64,000 bases of DNA from Thiodiazotropha sp037384425 (GTDB lineage: Bacteria; Pseudomonadota; Gammaproteobacteria; Chromatiales; Chromatiaceae), in NCBI GenBank assembly GCA_037384425.1, contig JARROA010000005.1, positions 45,656-109,655 of the forward strand, in the 5' to 3' direction. The position numbers and the translations under genes were made by a program. Under the pieces are notes generated by a model, which was not told the DNA's origin, made no database searches, and was given only the letters and a program-made list of their open reading frames with translations. This document shows positions 8,145 through 19,900 of the stretch, piece after piece (position 1 is the first letter of the stretch; every line of letters begins with the position of its first letter).

Positions 8145-10481
8145 ATGGCATCGCACAGCAATAGAGACCCTTGCTTATCAATAGGTTCCCGAGCAGCACC
8201 CTTGAACACCATTCAGCAAGCCATCGACAACCGCCGCCGACTGCTGTGCGCCTGCGCCCTGGCGCTGCTACCGGCATCGGCGACCCTGGCCGATTCGATA
8301 CGCATCGACGAGGGTATTGACTGGGACTACTGCAACCCGGAGAGGCGCCCACAGGCACTGACCGCCCCCCCTCCGCCCGCACCCCTCGACAAGCCCCAGA
8401 TCGAAGCCGACCAGATGTTTTACGATCAGGCGACGGGTGAGACTCAGTTGACAGGCGGGGTTCAGTTCTGGCGCCTCGACGGCTACGCCGAAGCCGATCG
8501 CATGGTCTACCACCAGAACGAGCGCAGCGCCGACCTCTTCGGCAACCTGTTTCTGCAGCAGGACGGGCTGCGGCTCACCGCCGAGCGCGGTCACCTCGAA
8601 CTGGACGACAATCGCGGCTGGCTGACACAGGGGGAGTTCCGTCTCACCGAACGCCATGCTCGCGGCGGCGCCGAGCGCGTGGAGATGCTGAGCCGGGATC
8701 TCTCCCGTTACCAACAGGTCACCTACACCACCTGCCCGCCCGGTCGTCACGACTGGAGCCTGAAGGCCTCCGAGATGGAGATCGACAGGGCCTCGGGTTG
8801 GGGCAGCGCGACGCATGCCCGGGTCAGGCTCGGTCCGGTGCCCATCTTCTACTTCCCCTATTTCACCTTTCCGGTGGATGACCGCCGCATGACCGGCTTC
8901 CTGAACCCCAGCCTGGGCTCGTCGAACCGGCTCGGCACCGAACTGGAGACCCCCTACTACCTCAACCTGGCACCCAACTACGACGCCACCCTCAGCCCGC
9001 GTTATATGAGTGATCGCGGCCTGATGATGGGCGGCGAGTTCCGCTACCTGGATGACTACCAGCGGGCGGAAATCAGGGGAGAGATCCTGCCAGACGACCG
9101 GGTCGACAGCCCCGATTATGGCGATGAGCGCAGAGCCTTCCACTTCCAGCACAGCAGCCGGCTGGCCGCCGGCCTGACGACCCGCATCAACACCAATGCC
9201 GTCAGCGACAACGCCTACCTCGACGATTTCGGCAGCGGTCTCGCCGTCACCAGCACGCGCCATCTGGAACGGGTCGGCGAGATGGTCTATCGCCGCGACG
9301 GTCTGCGGCTGGTGGGACGGCTGCAGGAGTTCCAGACCGTCGATGCGAACCTCAACCCCAGACTCTACCCCTATCGAAGAATGCCCCAGTTGCTGGCCAC
9401 CTACGGCCGACTGCTCGGCGACATGGACATCGATCTCGACCTCACCGCCGAATACACCGACTTCCGCCACGACACTCTGATCGACGGCAAGCGCACGATC
9501 CTGCGCCCGTCAATGACGTTGCCCCTGCGGCGCAGCTGGGGCTTTCTGGTGCCACGCCTAAGCCTGAACTACGCCAGTTACCAGCTGGATGAGAACGCGG
9601 CCACGGGGGATGCCAACCCGGACTACTTCGTACCCGCATTCAGCCTCGACAGCGGGCTGGTTTTCGAACGTGAAAGCAGCTGGTTCGGCAGCGCTGCCTT
9701 CCAGACCCTGGAACCGCGGCTCTACTATCTCTACGCCCCGTTCGACGATCAGTCCGAGATCCCCGACTTCGATACCGCCGACCTGCAGCTGAGTTTCTCC
9801 AATCTCTTCAAAGAGAACCGTTTCACCGGCAGCGACCGCTTCGGCGACGCCAACCAGATCGCCTTCGGCCTCACCACCCGCTGGCTGGAAGCCGAAAGCG
9901 GGGTGGAACGATTTCGCGCCAGCATCGGTCAGATCTACTACCGAGAGGATCGCGAGGTACAGCTGACAGGAGCGGTGGAAGAGACCCCTTCTTCCTCCGT
10001 GGTGGCCGAACTCTCCACCCGTGTAGGAGACTATTGGCGCGGCATCTTGACGGTCAGAAGGGATCCCCACGTCGAGGAAAAGAACATCGACCGTGGACGT
10101 CTCGGCATCCACTATCGGGCCCCGGAAAACCGTCTGCTGAACCTGGACTACAACTTCAACCGCAACACCATTGAAGACCTGGACCTCTCCTTCAACTGGC
10201 CCCTCAGCCACAAATTCAGCCTCACTGGCAAATGGAAATACTCTTATCTTTACGAAAGAAATACGAATAGAATACTCGGCTTCGAATACGGCGGACGCTG
10301 TTGCTGGAAGCTGCGCGCGCTCTACCAGAGCTATCTATCCGATACGGATATCAAGGACGAGAACGCCGAGGAGAACCGGCGGCTGATGCTGCAACTGGTG
10401 TTCACCGGACTGGGTGGAGCGGGAACGTCTGTCAACGATGTCCTCGAGGAGGAAATCTATGGTTATCGAGCTAAAGAATGA
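8145..10481 (+). CDS. lptD: LPS-assembly protein LptD
   Basis: Outer-membrane translocon that, with the lipoprotein LptE, inserts lipopolysaccharide into the outer leaflet. The ATG frame gives 778 residues with a signal peptide ending near ALLPASATLA (residue ~49). A TTG at 8202 (residue 20) would give a more normal signal-peptide length, and neither start has a good ribosome site. An LptA-like jellyroll (residues ~75-190) precedes the barrel. The four cysteines needed for the LptD disulfides are present: C63 (DYCNP), one in TTCPPG near 196, and the adjacent pair C719-C720 in GGRCCWK. Its stop overlaps surA by 4 bases. It is divergent from the RND adaptor. Confidence 0.96.
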   Translation: MASHSNRDPCLSIGSRAAPLNTIQQAIDNRRRLLCACALALLPASATLADSIRIDEGIDWDYCNPERRPQALTAPPPPAPLDKPQIEADQMFYDQATGETQLTGGVQFWRLDGYAEADRMVYHQNERSADLFGNLFLQQDGLRLTAERGHLELDDNRGWLTQGEFRLTERHARGGAERVEMLSRDLSRYQQVTYTTCPPGRHDWSLKASEMEIDRASGWGSATHARVRLGPVPIFYFPYFTFPVDDRRMTGFLNPSLGSSNRLGTELETPYYLNLAPNYDATLSPRYMSDRGLMMGGEFRYLDDYQRAEIRGEILPDDRVDSPDYGDERRAFHFQHSSRLAAGLTTRINTNAVSDNAYLDDFGSGLAVTSTRHLERVGEMVYRRDGLRLVGRLQEFQTVDANLNPRLYPYRRMPQLLATYGRLLGDMDIDLDLTAEYTDFRHDTLIDGKRTILRPSMTLPLRRSWGFLVPRLSLNYASYQLDENAATGDANPDYFVPAFSLDSGLVFERESSWFGSAAFQTLEPRLYYLYAPFDDQSEIPDFDTADLQLSFSNLFKENRFTGSDRFGDANQIAFGLTTRWLEAESGVERFRASIGQIYYREDREVQLTGAVEETPSSSVVAELSTRVGDYWRGILTVRRDPHVEEKNIDRGRLGIHYRAPENRLLNLDYNFNRNTIEDLDLSFNWPLSHKFSLTGKWKYSYLYERNTNRILGFEYGGRCCWKLRALYQSYLSDTDIKDENAEENRRLMLQLVFTGLGGAGTSVNDVLEEEIYGYRAKE

Positions 10482-11784
10482 CGCAAATCGCTAAACGCTG
10501 GCTCCGCATCGCGCTGTTCGCCTGCCTGTCGGCGGCCGGCATCGCCCAGGCGGCAGTCAAATCCCTGGACCAGATCGTCGCCGTGGTCAACGACGACGTC
10601 ATCACCCGCAGCGAGCTCGAGAGCCGCATGAATGAGATGCTGGTGCAGCTGCAACAAAAGAGCACCAACCTGCCGCCCATCGAGGTCCTGCGCGAGCAGG
10701 TGCTCGATCGCATGATCTCCAAACGCCTGCAGCTGCAGACCGCTGACCGGCTCGGCCTCAGTGTGGATGACGACACCGTCACCAAGGCCATCGCCAACAT
10801 CGCCGAGACCAACAACATCACCCTGCTGCAGTTGCGTGAGGTATTGGAACGGGACGGCATCAGGTTCCCACAGTTTCGGGAACAGCTGCGCGAGGACATT
10901 CTGATCAACCGCTTGAAACAGAAAGAGGTGATCAACCGCATCGTCATCACCGACCAGGACATCGACAACTTCCTCGCCCGTGAGATCGGCACCCAGCGCC
11001 AGCGGGCGGCCGTGCATCTGCAGCACATCCTCATCGCCACCCCCGAAGGGGCCTCTCCGGAGGATGTGCAGGCCGCCAGGACGAAGGCCCAGTCGGTCTA
11101 CGAGGAGCTGCAACAGGGGGCGGATTTCGGTGAAACGGCGATACGCGTCTCCGACAGCCGCCAGGCTCTGGAGGGCGGTGACCTTGGCTGGATCGAGACC
11201 TCCCGCATCCCGAGCCTCTTCACCCAGCTGGTGGATGAACTGGAACCCGGAGCCATCAGCGAGCCGATCCGAAATGCCTCCGGCTTCCATATCGTGAAGC
11301 TGATCGAGGTCAAGGGCGGACAAAAGCTGATCGTCAAGCAGACCCATGCACGCCACATTCTGATCAACACCAATGAGATCGTCTCCGACCGCGAAGCGCG
11401 TCAGCGTCTCGAGACCCTGCGCGAACGCATCGTCAACGGCGAATCCTTCGAAGCCCTGGCCCGCGCCCACTCGGACGACAAAGCCTCCGCCATCCGTGGT
11501 GGCGATCTGGGCTGGACCAGTCCCGGTGACCTGGTGCCCCAGTTCGAGGAGCAGATGGACGCCCTGCCCCTGGGCGATGTCAGCGAACCCTTCAAGACCC
11601 CCTTCGGCTGGCACATCGTACAGCCCCTGGAGCGACGTCAGCACGACAACACCGAAGAAGCGCTGCGCAACAACGCCCGCCAGGCGATCCAGAAGCAGAA
11701 GTCGGAGGAGGCGATCGAGCTCTGGCTGCGCCGCCTGCGCGACGAAGCCTATGTGGAAGTGATGCTGGACGAACTGGACACGCC

Positions 11785-11788
<4 letters not shown>
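10478..11788 (+). CDS. surA: Periplasmic chaperone and peptidyl-prolyl isomerase SurA
   Basis: Escorts unfolded outer-membrane proteins, LptD included, across the periplasm to the BAM complex. The 436-residue product has a signal peptide ending AGIAQA, then the N-terminal chaperone domain starting VKSLDQIVAVVNDDVITRSE. Two parvulin domains follow: the first from about HLQHILIATPEG with GGDLGWIE, the second from THARHILINTNE with GGDLGWTSPGDLVPQFE. Length and order match the E. coli protein. It overlaps lptD and pdxA by 4 bases on each side, so the three genes look translationally coupled, and its client LptD is made from the same transcript. Confidence 0.97.
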
Positions 11789-12768
<980 letters not shown>

Positions 12769-12801
12769 ATCACCGAATCGGTACCCCACTGCGAATAACC
12801 G

Positions 12802-12927
12802 GTAGGGTGGGGCCCAGCCCCACCATCACGCCCATTTGCGCGGCATGTAGCCTGGATGCAACGAAGCGTAAAGCGGGAATTCGATGTACCCGCTCCCCCG
12901 GTTTACGCTTCGCTCCATCCAGGCTAC
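12802..12927. repeat. Two palindromic elements between pdxA and pmbA
   Basis: 12802-12824 is a GTAGGGTGGGGC/GCCCCACCA palindrome of the same type as 53921-53994. 12847-12927 (81 bp) is a full family-A element starting GTAGCCTGGATG and ending CATCCAGGCTAC, the sister of 539-620. They lie between the convergent ends of pdxA and pmbA and could act as a transcription barrier for both. Confidence 0.75.
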
Positions 12928-12943
12928 TCAGCTGATCAAGAAA

Positions 12944-14278
12944 TCAACCCCCGGCGATGGTCATGCGGTCGATCAACCAGGAACCGGTCTGCACGCTGCT
13001 GCGGGTCTCCACGTCGGTACCCACTTCCTGCAGCCCCAGAAACATCTCTTTCATGTTGCCGGCGATGGTGATCTCCTCCACCGGAAACTGGATCTCGCCG
13101 TGCTCCACCCAGTAGCCGGCGGCGCCACGGGAGTAGTCGCCGGTGACCATGTTGACGCCCTGCCCCATCAGCTCGGTGACCAGCAGACCGCGCTCCATCT
13201 TGCGCAACAGGCCCTGCCGATCCAGCTCGCCGCTGTTGATGCGCAGGTTGCGCACCCCGCCGGCGTTGCCGGTGGTCTGCATTCCCAGTTTGCGGGCAGC
13301 GTAACTGTCCAGCACGTAGCTCTGCAGCACCCCGTCGCTGATGAAGCTGCGATCGACGGTGGCCACCCCCTCGTTGTCGTAGGCGGCGCTGGCCAGTCCC
13401 CGGGGCAGGTGCGGCTCTTCATGGATCTGAACGAAGTCGGGGAACACCTGCTCTCCCAGACGATCGAGCAGAAAGCTCGCCTTGCGGTAGAGGGCGGAGC
13501 CGCGGATGGCGCCGGTGAAGCTGCGCAGCAGTCCCACCGCTACGTCGGCCTGGAACAGCACCGGAGCCTGCTGGGTAGGGATGCGTCGAGCGCCGAGACG
13601 CGAGACCGTGCGGCGGGCCGCAGTCTGCCCCACCGACTCCGGTGACTCCAGCTCGCCGTTGAGCCGCGACAGGGTATACCAGTAGTCCCGCTGCATGCTC
13701 TCCCCCTCACGGCCGACCACGGCACAGCTGAGACTGTGGCGCGAGGAGGGATAGCCGCCGATAAAGCCATGACTGTTGCCGTAGACATGGACGCCGCTGT
13801 GGGAGTTGAGGGTGGCCCCTTCGGAGTTGAAGATGCGGGTATCCGCCTCGCGCGCCGCCGCTTCGCAGCGGGTAGCCAGTTCGATCGCCTCATCCACCGG
13901 CAGCTCCCAGGGATGGTAGAGATCCAGATCGGGCAGGTCCCTGGCCATCAGCTCGGCATCGGCCAAGCCGGCGCAGGGATCCTCCGAGGTGTATTTGGCG
14001 AAGTTGCAGGCCGCTTCCACCGTCTCCTTCACCGCCTGCGGACTGAGGTCGGAGGTGCTGGCGGAACCCTTGCGATGGCCGAAGTAGACGGTCACGCCGA
14101 GACCGTTGTCGCGGGTGTGTTCGATGGTCTCGGGGGCCCCCAGGCGCACTGTCAATGAGAGCCCGGCGTCGCTGCTGACGCCCGCTTCAGCGGCGCTGGC
14201 GCCCTGGCGCCGGGCCTCGCTGAGCAGATCGTCGACCAGTTGTTCCAGCCGTTTCTGACGCTCCTGCATGTCGATCAT
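12944..14278 (-). CDS. pmbA: Metalloprotease subunit PmbA/TldE
   Basis: Partner of TldD in a heterodimeric zinc protease that degrades unstructured peptides and matures microcin- and CcdA-type substrates in E. coli. The 444 residues fit the family. Conserved stretches include RLGAPETIEHTRDNGLGVTV near residue 45, NSHSGVHVYGNSHGFIGGYP in the middle, and the C-terminal GDYSRGAAGYWVEHGEI and IAGNMKEMF. As usual for this subunit, the HExxxH zinc motif is absent and must come from TldD. The start codon overlaps the tldD stop (ATGA), matching one-to-one subunit production. No peptide-antibiotic cluster is nearby, so a housekeeping role is more likely. Confidence 0.95.
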   Translation of the reverse strand: MIDMQERQKRLEQLVDDLLSEARRQGASAAEAGVSSDAGLSLTVRLGAPETIEHTRDNGLGVTVYFGHRKGSASTSDLSPQAVKETVEAACNFAKYTSEDPCAGLADAELMARDLPDLDLYHPWELPVDEAIELATRCEAAAREADTRIFNSEGATLNSHSGVHVYGNSHGFIGGYPSSRHSLSCAVVGREGESMQRDYWYTLSRLNGELESPESVGQTAARRTVSRLGARRIPTQQAPVLFQADVAVGLLRSFTGAIRGSALYRKASFLLDRLGEQVFPDFVQIHEEPHLPRGLASAAYDNEGVATVDRSFISDGVLQSYVLDSYAARKLGMQTTGNAGGVRNLRINSGELDRQGLLRKMERGLLVTELMGQGVNMVTGDYSRGAAGYWVEHGEIQFPVEEITIAGNMKEMFLGLQEVGTDVETRSSVQTGSWLIDRMTIAGG

Positions 14279-15717
14279 CGGCCGGTACCTCCCACCGTCA
14301 ATTCATCCACTTTCAGGGTCGGCTGGCCGACCCCCACCGGCACGCTCTGCCCCTCCTTGCCGCAGACGCCGATGCCGGCGTCCAGTTTCAGATCGTTGCC
14401 GACCATGCTCACCTTGGTCATGGTCTCCGGCCCGTTACCGATCAGGGTAGCCCCCTTGACCGGTGCGGTCACCTTGCCGTTTTCGATCAGGTAGGCCTCG
14501 CTGGCGGAGAACACGAACTGGCCCGAGGTGATGTCGACCTGACCGCCGCCGAAGTTGACCGCGTAGACCCCCCGCTCCACCGAGGCGATGATCTCCTGCG
14601 GATCGGACTCGCCGGCCAGCATGTACGTGTTGGTCATGCGCGGCATCGGCAGGTGGGCGTAGGACTCCCGTCGGCCGTTGCCGGTGGAGTCGACCTTCAT
14701 CAGGCGCGCGTTGTGCTTGTCCTGCATGTAGCCCTTGAGGATGCCGTTCTCGATCAGCACCGTGCACTGGGAGGGGGTGCCCTCGTCGTCAACGTTGAGT
14801 GAGCCGCGGCGACCCGGCAGGGTGCCGTCGTCCACCACCGTGCAGACAGAGGAGGCAACCTGCTCGCCGATGCGGCCGCTGAAGGCGGAGGTGCCCTTGC
14901 GGTTGAAATCGCCCTCCAGGCCGTGTCCCACCGCCTCGTGCAGCAGCACCCCGGGCCAACCGGGACCCAGCACCACCGGCATGCTGCCGGCGGGGGCCTC
15001 CACCGCCTCCAGGTTGACCAGCGCCTGGCGCACCGCCTCGCGGGCGTAGCCCAGGGCCCGCTCTTCCTGCAGGAAGAAATCGAAGGCGTCACGCGCGCCG
15101 CCGCCGCTACTGCCCTGCTCGCGACGGCCGTTCTGTTCGGCGATCACATGCACGTTGAGGCGCACCAGGGGACGCACGTCGGCGTTCAGGGTGCCGTCGA
15201 TGGCGGCCACCAGGACCACGTCCTGGGCTCCGACCAGGCTGACGATCACCTGCTTGACCCGCGGGTCCTGCTTGCGGGCCTCGGCATCGACCCGGCGCAG
15301 CAGCTCCACCTTGTCGATCTCGCTCAGGCTCGGCAGCGGATTGATCGGCGCGTAGAGTTGCTGCCCACCGGCGCGGCCGGTGATCTGCACCGCACGGTCG
15401 GCCCCGCTGCGCACGATGGCGCGGGCCGCCTGGGCCGCTTCCAGCAGGGTCGGCAGTTGCAACTCGTCGGAGTAGGCAAAGCCGGTCTTGTCACCGCTGA
15501 TGACACGGATACCGGCCCCCTGCTCGATGTTGTGGGATCCCTCCTTGATGATGCCGTCCTCCAGCACCCAGGACTCCAGGCGGCTGGACTGGAAATAGAG
15601 ATCGGCGGCATCCACCGCGCTGCCGGTAAGCTCTCCGAGCATGCGGTCGAGGTCGTTCTCGCCCAGCCCCACGGGGGCCAGGATGGTTTCGCTTGCGATT
15701 TGAATCAGATCGGACAT
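14275..15717 (-). CDS. tldD: Metalloprotease subunit TldD
   Basis: Catalytic, zinc-binding half of the TldD/TldE protease. The zinc motif HEAVGHGLEGD is at residue ~260, and the substrate-cleft sequence FNRKGTSAFSGRIGE follows. I start at the ATG at 15717 (MSDLIQIASE), which has GGAGAG 4 bases upstream; a longer frame begins 15 bases earlier without such a site. This gives 480 residues, the normal length. Gene order nitrilase-tldD-pmbA is typical of gammaproteobacteria, at the end of the rng-yhdP locus. Confidence 0.96.
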   Translation of the reverse strand: MSDLIQIASETILAPVGLGENDLDRMLGELTGSAVDAADLYFQSSRLESWVLEDGIIKEGSHNIEQGAGIRVISGDKTGFAYSDELQLPTLLEAAQAARAIVRSGADRAVQITGRAGGQQLYAPINPLPSLSEIDKVELLRRVDAEARKQDPRVKQVIVSLVGAQDVVLVAAIDGTLNADVRPLVRLNVHVIAEQNGRREQGSSGGGARDAFDFFLQEERALGYAREAVRQALVNLEAVEAPAGSMPVVLGPGWPGVLLHEAVGHGLEGDFNRKGTSAFSGRIGEQVASSVCTVVDDGTLPGRRGSLNVDDEGTPSQCTVLIENGILKGYMQDKHNARLMKVDSTGNGRRESYAHLPMPRMTNTYMLAGESDPQEIIASVERGVYAVNFGGGQVDITSGQFVFSASEAYLIENGKVTAPVKGATLIGNGPETMTKVSMVGNDLKLDAGIGVCGKEGQSVPVGVGQPTLKVDELTVGGTGR

Positions 15718-15783
15718 GGTCTCTCCAGCCACCGGGGCTGAATGTTTAAGGTATGAGTTTGAGGATACCGTTCGGGAAAAAGT

Positions 15784-16605
15784 CTATAACCGCCGATGAT
15801 CAATGGTTGGGAAGGTACGGCGGATAGTCTTCTGATAGTCCCGGTCAAGGTCCACGCTGACGTGGCCGGTACCGCGCGGCACCTGCGCCAGCACTGTGCC
15901 CCAGGGGTCGACGATCATGCTGTGACCGTGGGTCTCCCGGCCGTTGACGTGATACCCCCCTTGAGCCGCCGCCACCACGAAGGCCAGGTTTTCGATGGCA
16001 CGGGCACGTACCAGGGTCTCCCAATGGGCCTTGCCGGTCATGGCGGTGAAGGCGGAGGGCACGACGAAGATCTCCGCCCCTTTCTCCAGCAGTTTGCGGA
16101 ACAGCTCGGGGAAGCGCAGGTCGTAACAGACCGCCACCCCAAGCCGCCCGAACGGGCTGTCGACCACCACTATCTCGTTGCCGGGTTCGATGGTGCTCGA
16201 CTCCACGTAGCGCTCGTCGGTCTCCACCAGGTGAACGTCGAAGAGGTGGATCTTGTCGTAGCGCGCCACCTGCTTGCCCTGGTCGTCGAAGACCAGGCAG
16301 GCCGCCCGCACCTTGCCGCCCTTGGAGGCACGCAGGGGGATGGTGCCACCGACCAGCCAGACGGCGTAGCGCTTGGCCATCTGGCTGAGGAAGCCTTGCA
16401 GGGGACCGCCATAGGCCTCCTCGCAGAGGGTCAGCATCTCGCGGTCGTGTTCGCCCATGAAGGCGAAGTTTTCCGGCAGGACCACCAGACCGGCGCCACC
16501 TTCTGCGGCTTCGCCGATCAACCGCTCCGCCTCCAGGAGGTTGGCGCTGACATTGGGACTGGTGGCCATCTGAATAGCCGCGACTTTGGTATTTTTAGCG
16601 CTCAT
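15784..16605 (-). CDS. Carbon-nitrogen hydrolase (nitrilase superfamily, Nit1/deaminated-glutathione amidase type)
   Basis: Cytosolic amidase. Close relatives remove the amide from deaminated glutathione, a metabolite-repair reaction. The Glu-Lys-Cys triad is visible: E in VVLPENFAFMG, K in RYDKIHLFDV, C in VAVCYDLRFPELF; a second conserved glutamate lies in HWETLVRARAIEN. The preferred start is MSAKNTKVAAIQM at 16605 by family alignment (273 residues); a frame extending to 16632 adds nine residues that look unrelated. It is encoded between yhdP and tldD, as in many gammaproteobacteria. Substrate is inferred from the subfamily, not shown. Confidence 0.88.
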   Translation of the reverse strand: MSAKNTKVAAIQMATSPNVSANLLEAERLIGEAAEGGAGLVVLPENFAFMGEHDREMLTLCEEAYGGPLQGFLSQMAKRYAVWLVGGTIPLRASKGGKVRAACLVFDDQGKQVARYDKIHLFDVHLVETDERYVESSTIEPGNEIVVVDSPFGRLGVAVCYDLRFPELFRKLLEKGAEIFVVPSAFTAMTGKAHWETLVRARAIENLAFVVAAAQGGYHVNGRETHGHSMIVDPWGTVLAQVPRGTGHVSVDLDRDYQKTIRRTFPTIDHRRL

Positions 16606-16917
16606 GTCAGGTCGTTTTCCGCATTTCCGCATAACGCGGCAGGTAAAAAAACAAGTGATTCATCAGGATAGCATCAACCAGTGCCAGTTAGCACTAGGCG
16701 AAAACGGCCCTAACAGGGGCCTGACCTGGAAGCTGGCTGAAGATAAACGCTGAAGGGTAGTACAGGGCCCCACCATTAAGGAGCTGGAAGCTTCCTGACC
16801 CGAATGGCACTTACTTAAGCCGCACCGCAATTCTTTGACTATCCCTGTACGATTTCGCCTACGTAAGTGCCATTGCCTCCTGACCCCTTTCACCCAAGCC
16901 GCGCCGGCCAGGCAGGC
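16606..16917. repeat. Intergenic repeat remnants between yhdP and the nitrilase gene
   Basis: These 312 bases hold no gene. Visible are a GGGCCCCACCATTA fragment (~16768) and a perfect 12-bp inverted repeat, AATGGCACTTAC at 16803-16814 with its complement at 16863-16874, 48 bases apart. It is followed by TGACCCCTTTC. The layout resembles the palindromic DNA left by REP-associated tyrosine transposases. No transposase gene is present. Confidence 0.5.
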
Positions 16918-19900
16918 TCAGGGACGACCGGGCAGTTCCACCCCCATATCGCTCTCAGGCGCCTCATCAATCAGTGGCTTCTTGCCGATCTGCTTGAATT
17001 CCGGCTCATCCCAGCTTCCCGTGACCTCGTAGGTCCGCTGTACGATCTTGTCGAACTTCTTGCCCAGCAGTTTCTGGGTCACCGCCAGTGCCACGCCCAC
17101 GGTGGGATTGACCGCCAGCGCCCCTACCACCGGCAGGGTCGCACTCAGATGCGGGGTCACCACCACCTTCTGGTTGTAGGTCCTGCTGACCAAACCGGTG
17201 TCACCACTGAAATCGATCTTGGCCGAAGCGCTCTGCATGACCAGGTCGTGGGTCGTGGCGACCCCGTCGTGGACGGTGAAGTTGCCCTCGATAGCATCGA
17301 AAGAGAACCCCTCGGAGAAGAAGTCCCGAAAGTCGAGGGCCAGCCGTTTGCCCAGGGCGTTGAGACTGAAGAGACCGATCAGACGTCCGACTCCCGGGTC
17401 CACATCCTTCACCTGTCCCTTGCCCACTTTGAGCCAGATGCTGCCATAGAGTTTCTCGGGCCCCATCTCCAGGGGCGAGCTGGGCCAGTAGAGTTCCGCC
17501 TTGATATCGGTGGGGGCGTCCTTGATGCCGCTCGAAATACCCAACTCCTGCTGCAACTCACCCAGGCTGGCGAAATGCGCCTTCAGATTCAGCGAGGTGA
17601 GATGCCCCTTCTTGGTAAGGCGCCAATACCCCTGCCCGCTGAGGTCGAGTTTATCGCCTACCAGACTGAGTTGGGAGAGGGTGATGCCGTCACGCTCCTT
17701 CTGCCAGGCCAGTCGCGACTTGCCCAGTTCCCGGTCGTTGAGATAGAGCGCATCCACTGTCATATCGAGCGCCGGCAGATGACGGGGATCGAAATCGACG
17801 GCGGTCTCCGCTTCCTCCTCCATGCCACTGATCGCGCCCGCCAACTCGTTGAGGTTGAGTTTGAGGTAGTCGAAACGCCCCAGCAACGGTAATCGCTGTA
17901 GATCGCCGGGCACCTGGATCATGCCCTGGGCGGTCTGGGACTCCAGTTCCACCCGGTAGCCGTCGGCATAGTTACGCATCGTGAAATGGGTCTCCAGTGA
18001 ATCGAGACCTGCGATCCTCAGGCGCTCGACCTGCAGGTCGATCTCGATCGGGGTCGGTGCACCGTCCTCACCACTGACGTTGTTCTCCAGCCAGGCAATC
18101 CACTGATCGCCGTTGAGCCTGCCCAGGGTGCCCTGGATACGGTATCCGCGCTTGGATTTGGGTAGCTCGGGTTGCTGCGAGAAGCCCACCCCCACCAGCA
18201 ATTCATCGCCCTCGCCGGGCGGTATCCGGACCAGTAGATGCACCCCCTTGCCGTAGAGCAGACGCAGATCGGTCAGGTGATCGCTGCGGAAATCGACCGA
18301 AAGGTCCATGCTCTTGCCGATCCCGGCACGCTTGCCCATCGGTGCCGGCAGCTCCACCGCCACCCCCCGTAACGTAGAGGTCACCCGCAACCGCACCGGT
18401 ACCCGGCTGGGCTGATGGGCGATCTCGAGCGTAACTCTCCCCTTGGCCTCACCCCGCATCGGTGGCAGCCACCATTGGGGAAACTGCTGTGTGATCTCCT
18501 GCGGAGTCATCCCAAGTTGGGTCGTGATGCGGGTCCAGCGGCCGTGCTTGGTCAATTTGGGCGTGATGTCGACCGAGATCCGACGCCCCATAAGATCCGC
18601 CTGCAGACCACTGGCGCTGACCTGCTTCTCGTCGAAGCTCACCTCGCCGCTGATCTCCTTGAGCTTCAGATTGGCGGGTTTGATCAACATCTCCGCCCCC
18701 TGCAGGGCGACCTTGCCATCCACCTTCAAACGGTCCTTCGACTTCAGCGGAATCGACAGGCTGATTTCACCCTTGGCCTCTCCGCTCACATCCACGGCCT
18801 CGACAAAAGGCGCGAAGCGCGATTTGAGCGGCGTCTCGCTCAGCAGTGCCAGCAACTCACCGACCGACCCGCTCAGCTCACCCTGGATCTCGACCGGTGC
18901 AGCCCCTTTCAAGGCACGGATCTGGGCCTCCGCCCGTCGCACCCGGTTACCCAGCAACTGGCCGTCCCGCAGCGAGACCTTCAGGCTGTTGTTGACGAAC
19001 AAGGCCTCGGCCATGCCCTGTTCGATGCGCGGCCACCCCGGCATGTAGTCGAGTACCAGGTCCTCGACCCCGAACCAGACCTCGAAGCGTCCCTCCTGTT
19101 CGCGAAAGGGAAACTTCTTCAGCGGCCCATAGAGCAGGAAAGAGCCGGCATTGACTTGACCGCTGACCACCGAACGGTCGAGCCATTTCACCAGCGGTTC
19201 AGGCATGATGCCCACCGGTAGATAGGCGCTCTTGCGCGAGCCGTCGCCGTTCCAGAAATCGGACTGCATATCGATAAACAGATCGGTGCCGCTGAGCGGG
19301 ACATCGAGTTCGATGCGGGAGAGGGTCTGCACATCGTCGTTGCGCATCTCCAGGCGATCGGTACTGAGATGCAGGCCGTTGCGGGTGTCGAAACGCCACT
19401 GAAAATCGCCGGCCAGGCGCTTGGCGGTGAGCGGCTGGCGGAACAGGCGAGGAAAGTCGATGCTGAAATCGGAGGAGTCGATGCGCAGCCAGCCGCCCGA
19501 CTGGTTGCCGGCGAAGCTCAGGCGCAGGCCGGCCAGGCCCGGCACGCTCTGCCAGGGCTTGCTACTGTAGCGCGCCACCACGCCGCCCACGCGCCAGCGC
19601 GTCTCCCCTTCCGGTGACTGCAGCAAGGCAAACCCGAACCTGGTCAGATGGCCATCGGCAGAGAGCCCACGCAGGGCGTCTCCGATCTCCTCGTTGGGCA
19701 GCTTGATGATGGCCAGCAGATCGTTGAGCTCCTTCAGGGAGAGGTAGTCGGCGCCGATCCGCAGCAACCGGCCGCTCTGCTCATCCGACTGCCAGGCGAG
19801 GCTCAGCCGACCCGGAGGCCACAGCTGACCGCCGCGCACCAATACCAGTCGATCGAGATCGACCCGCCAGCCGTGAGACTCTCTCCGCCAGTCGATCTCG

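Noticed and set aside
12944..15717. TldD/PmbA as part of a microcin or modified-peptide cluster
   Set aside because: No precursor peptide, modification enzyme or exporter lies nearby, and the neighbours are standard housekeeping genes.
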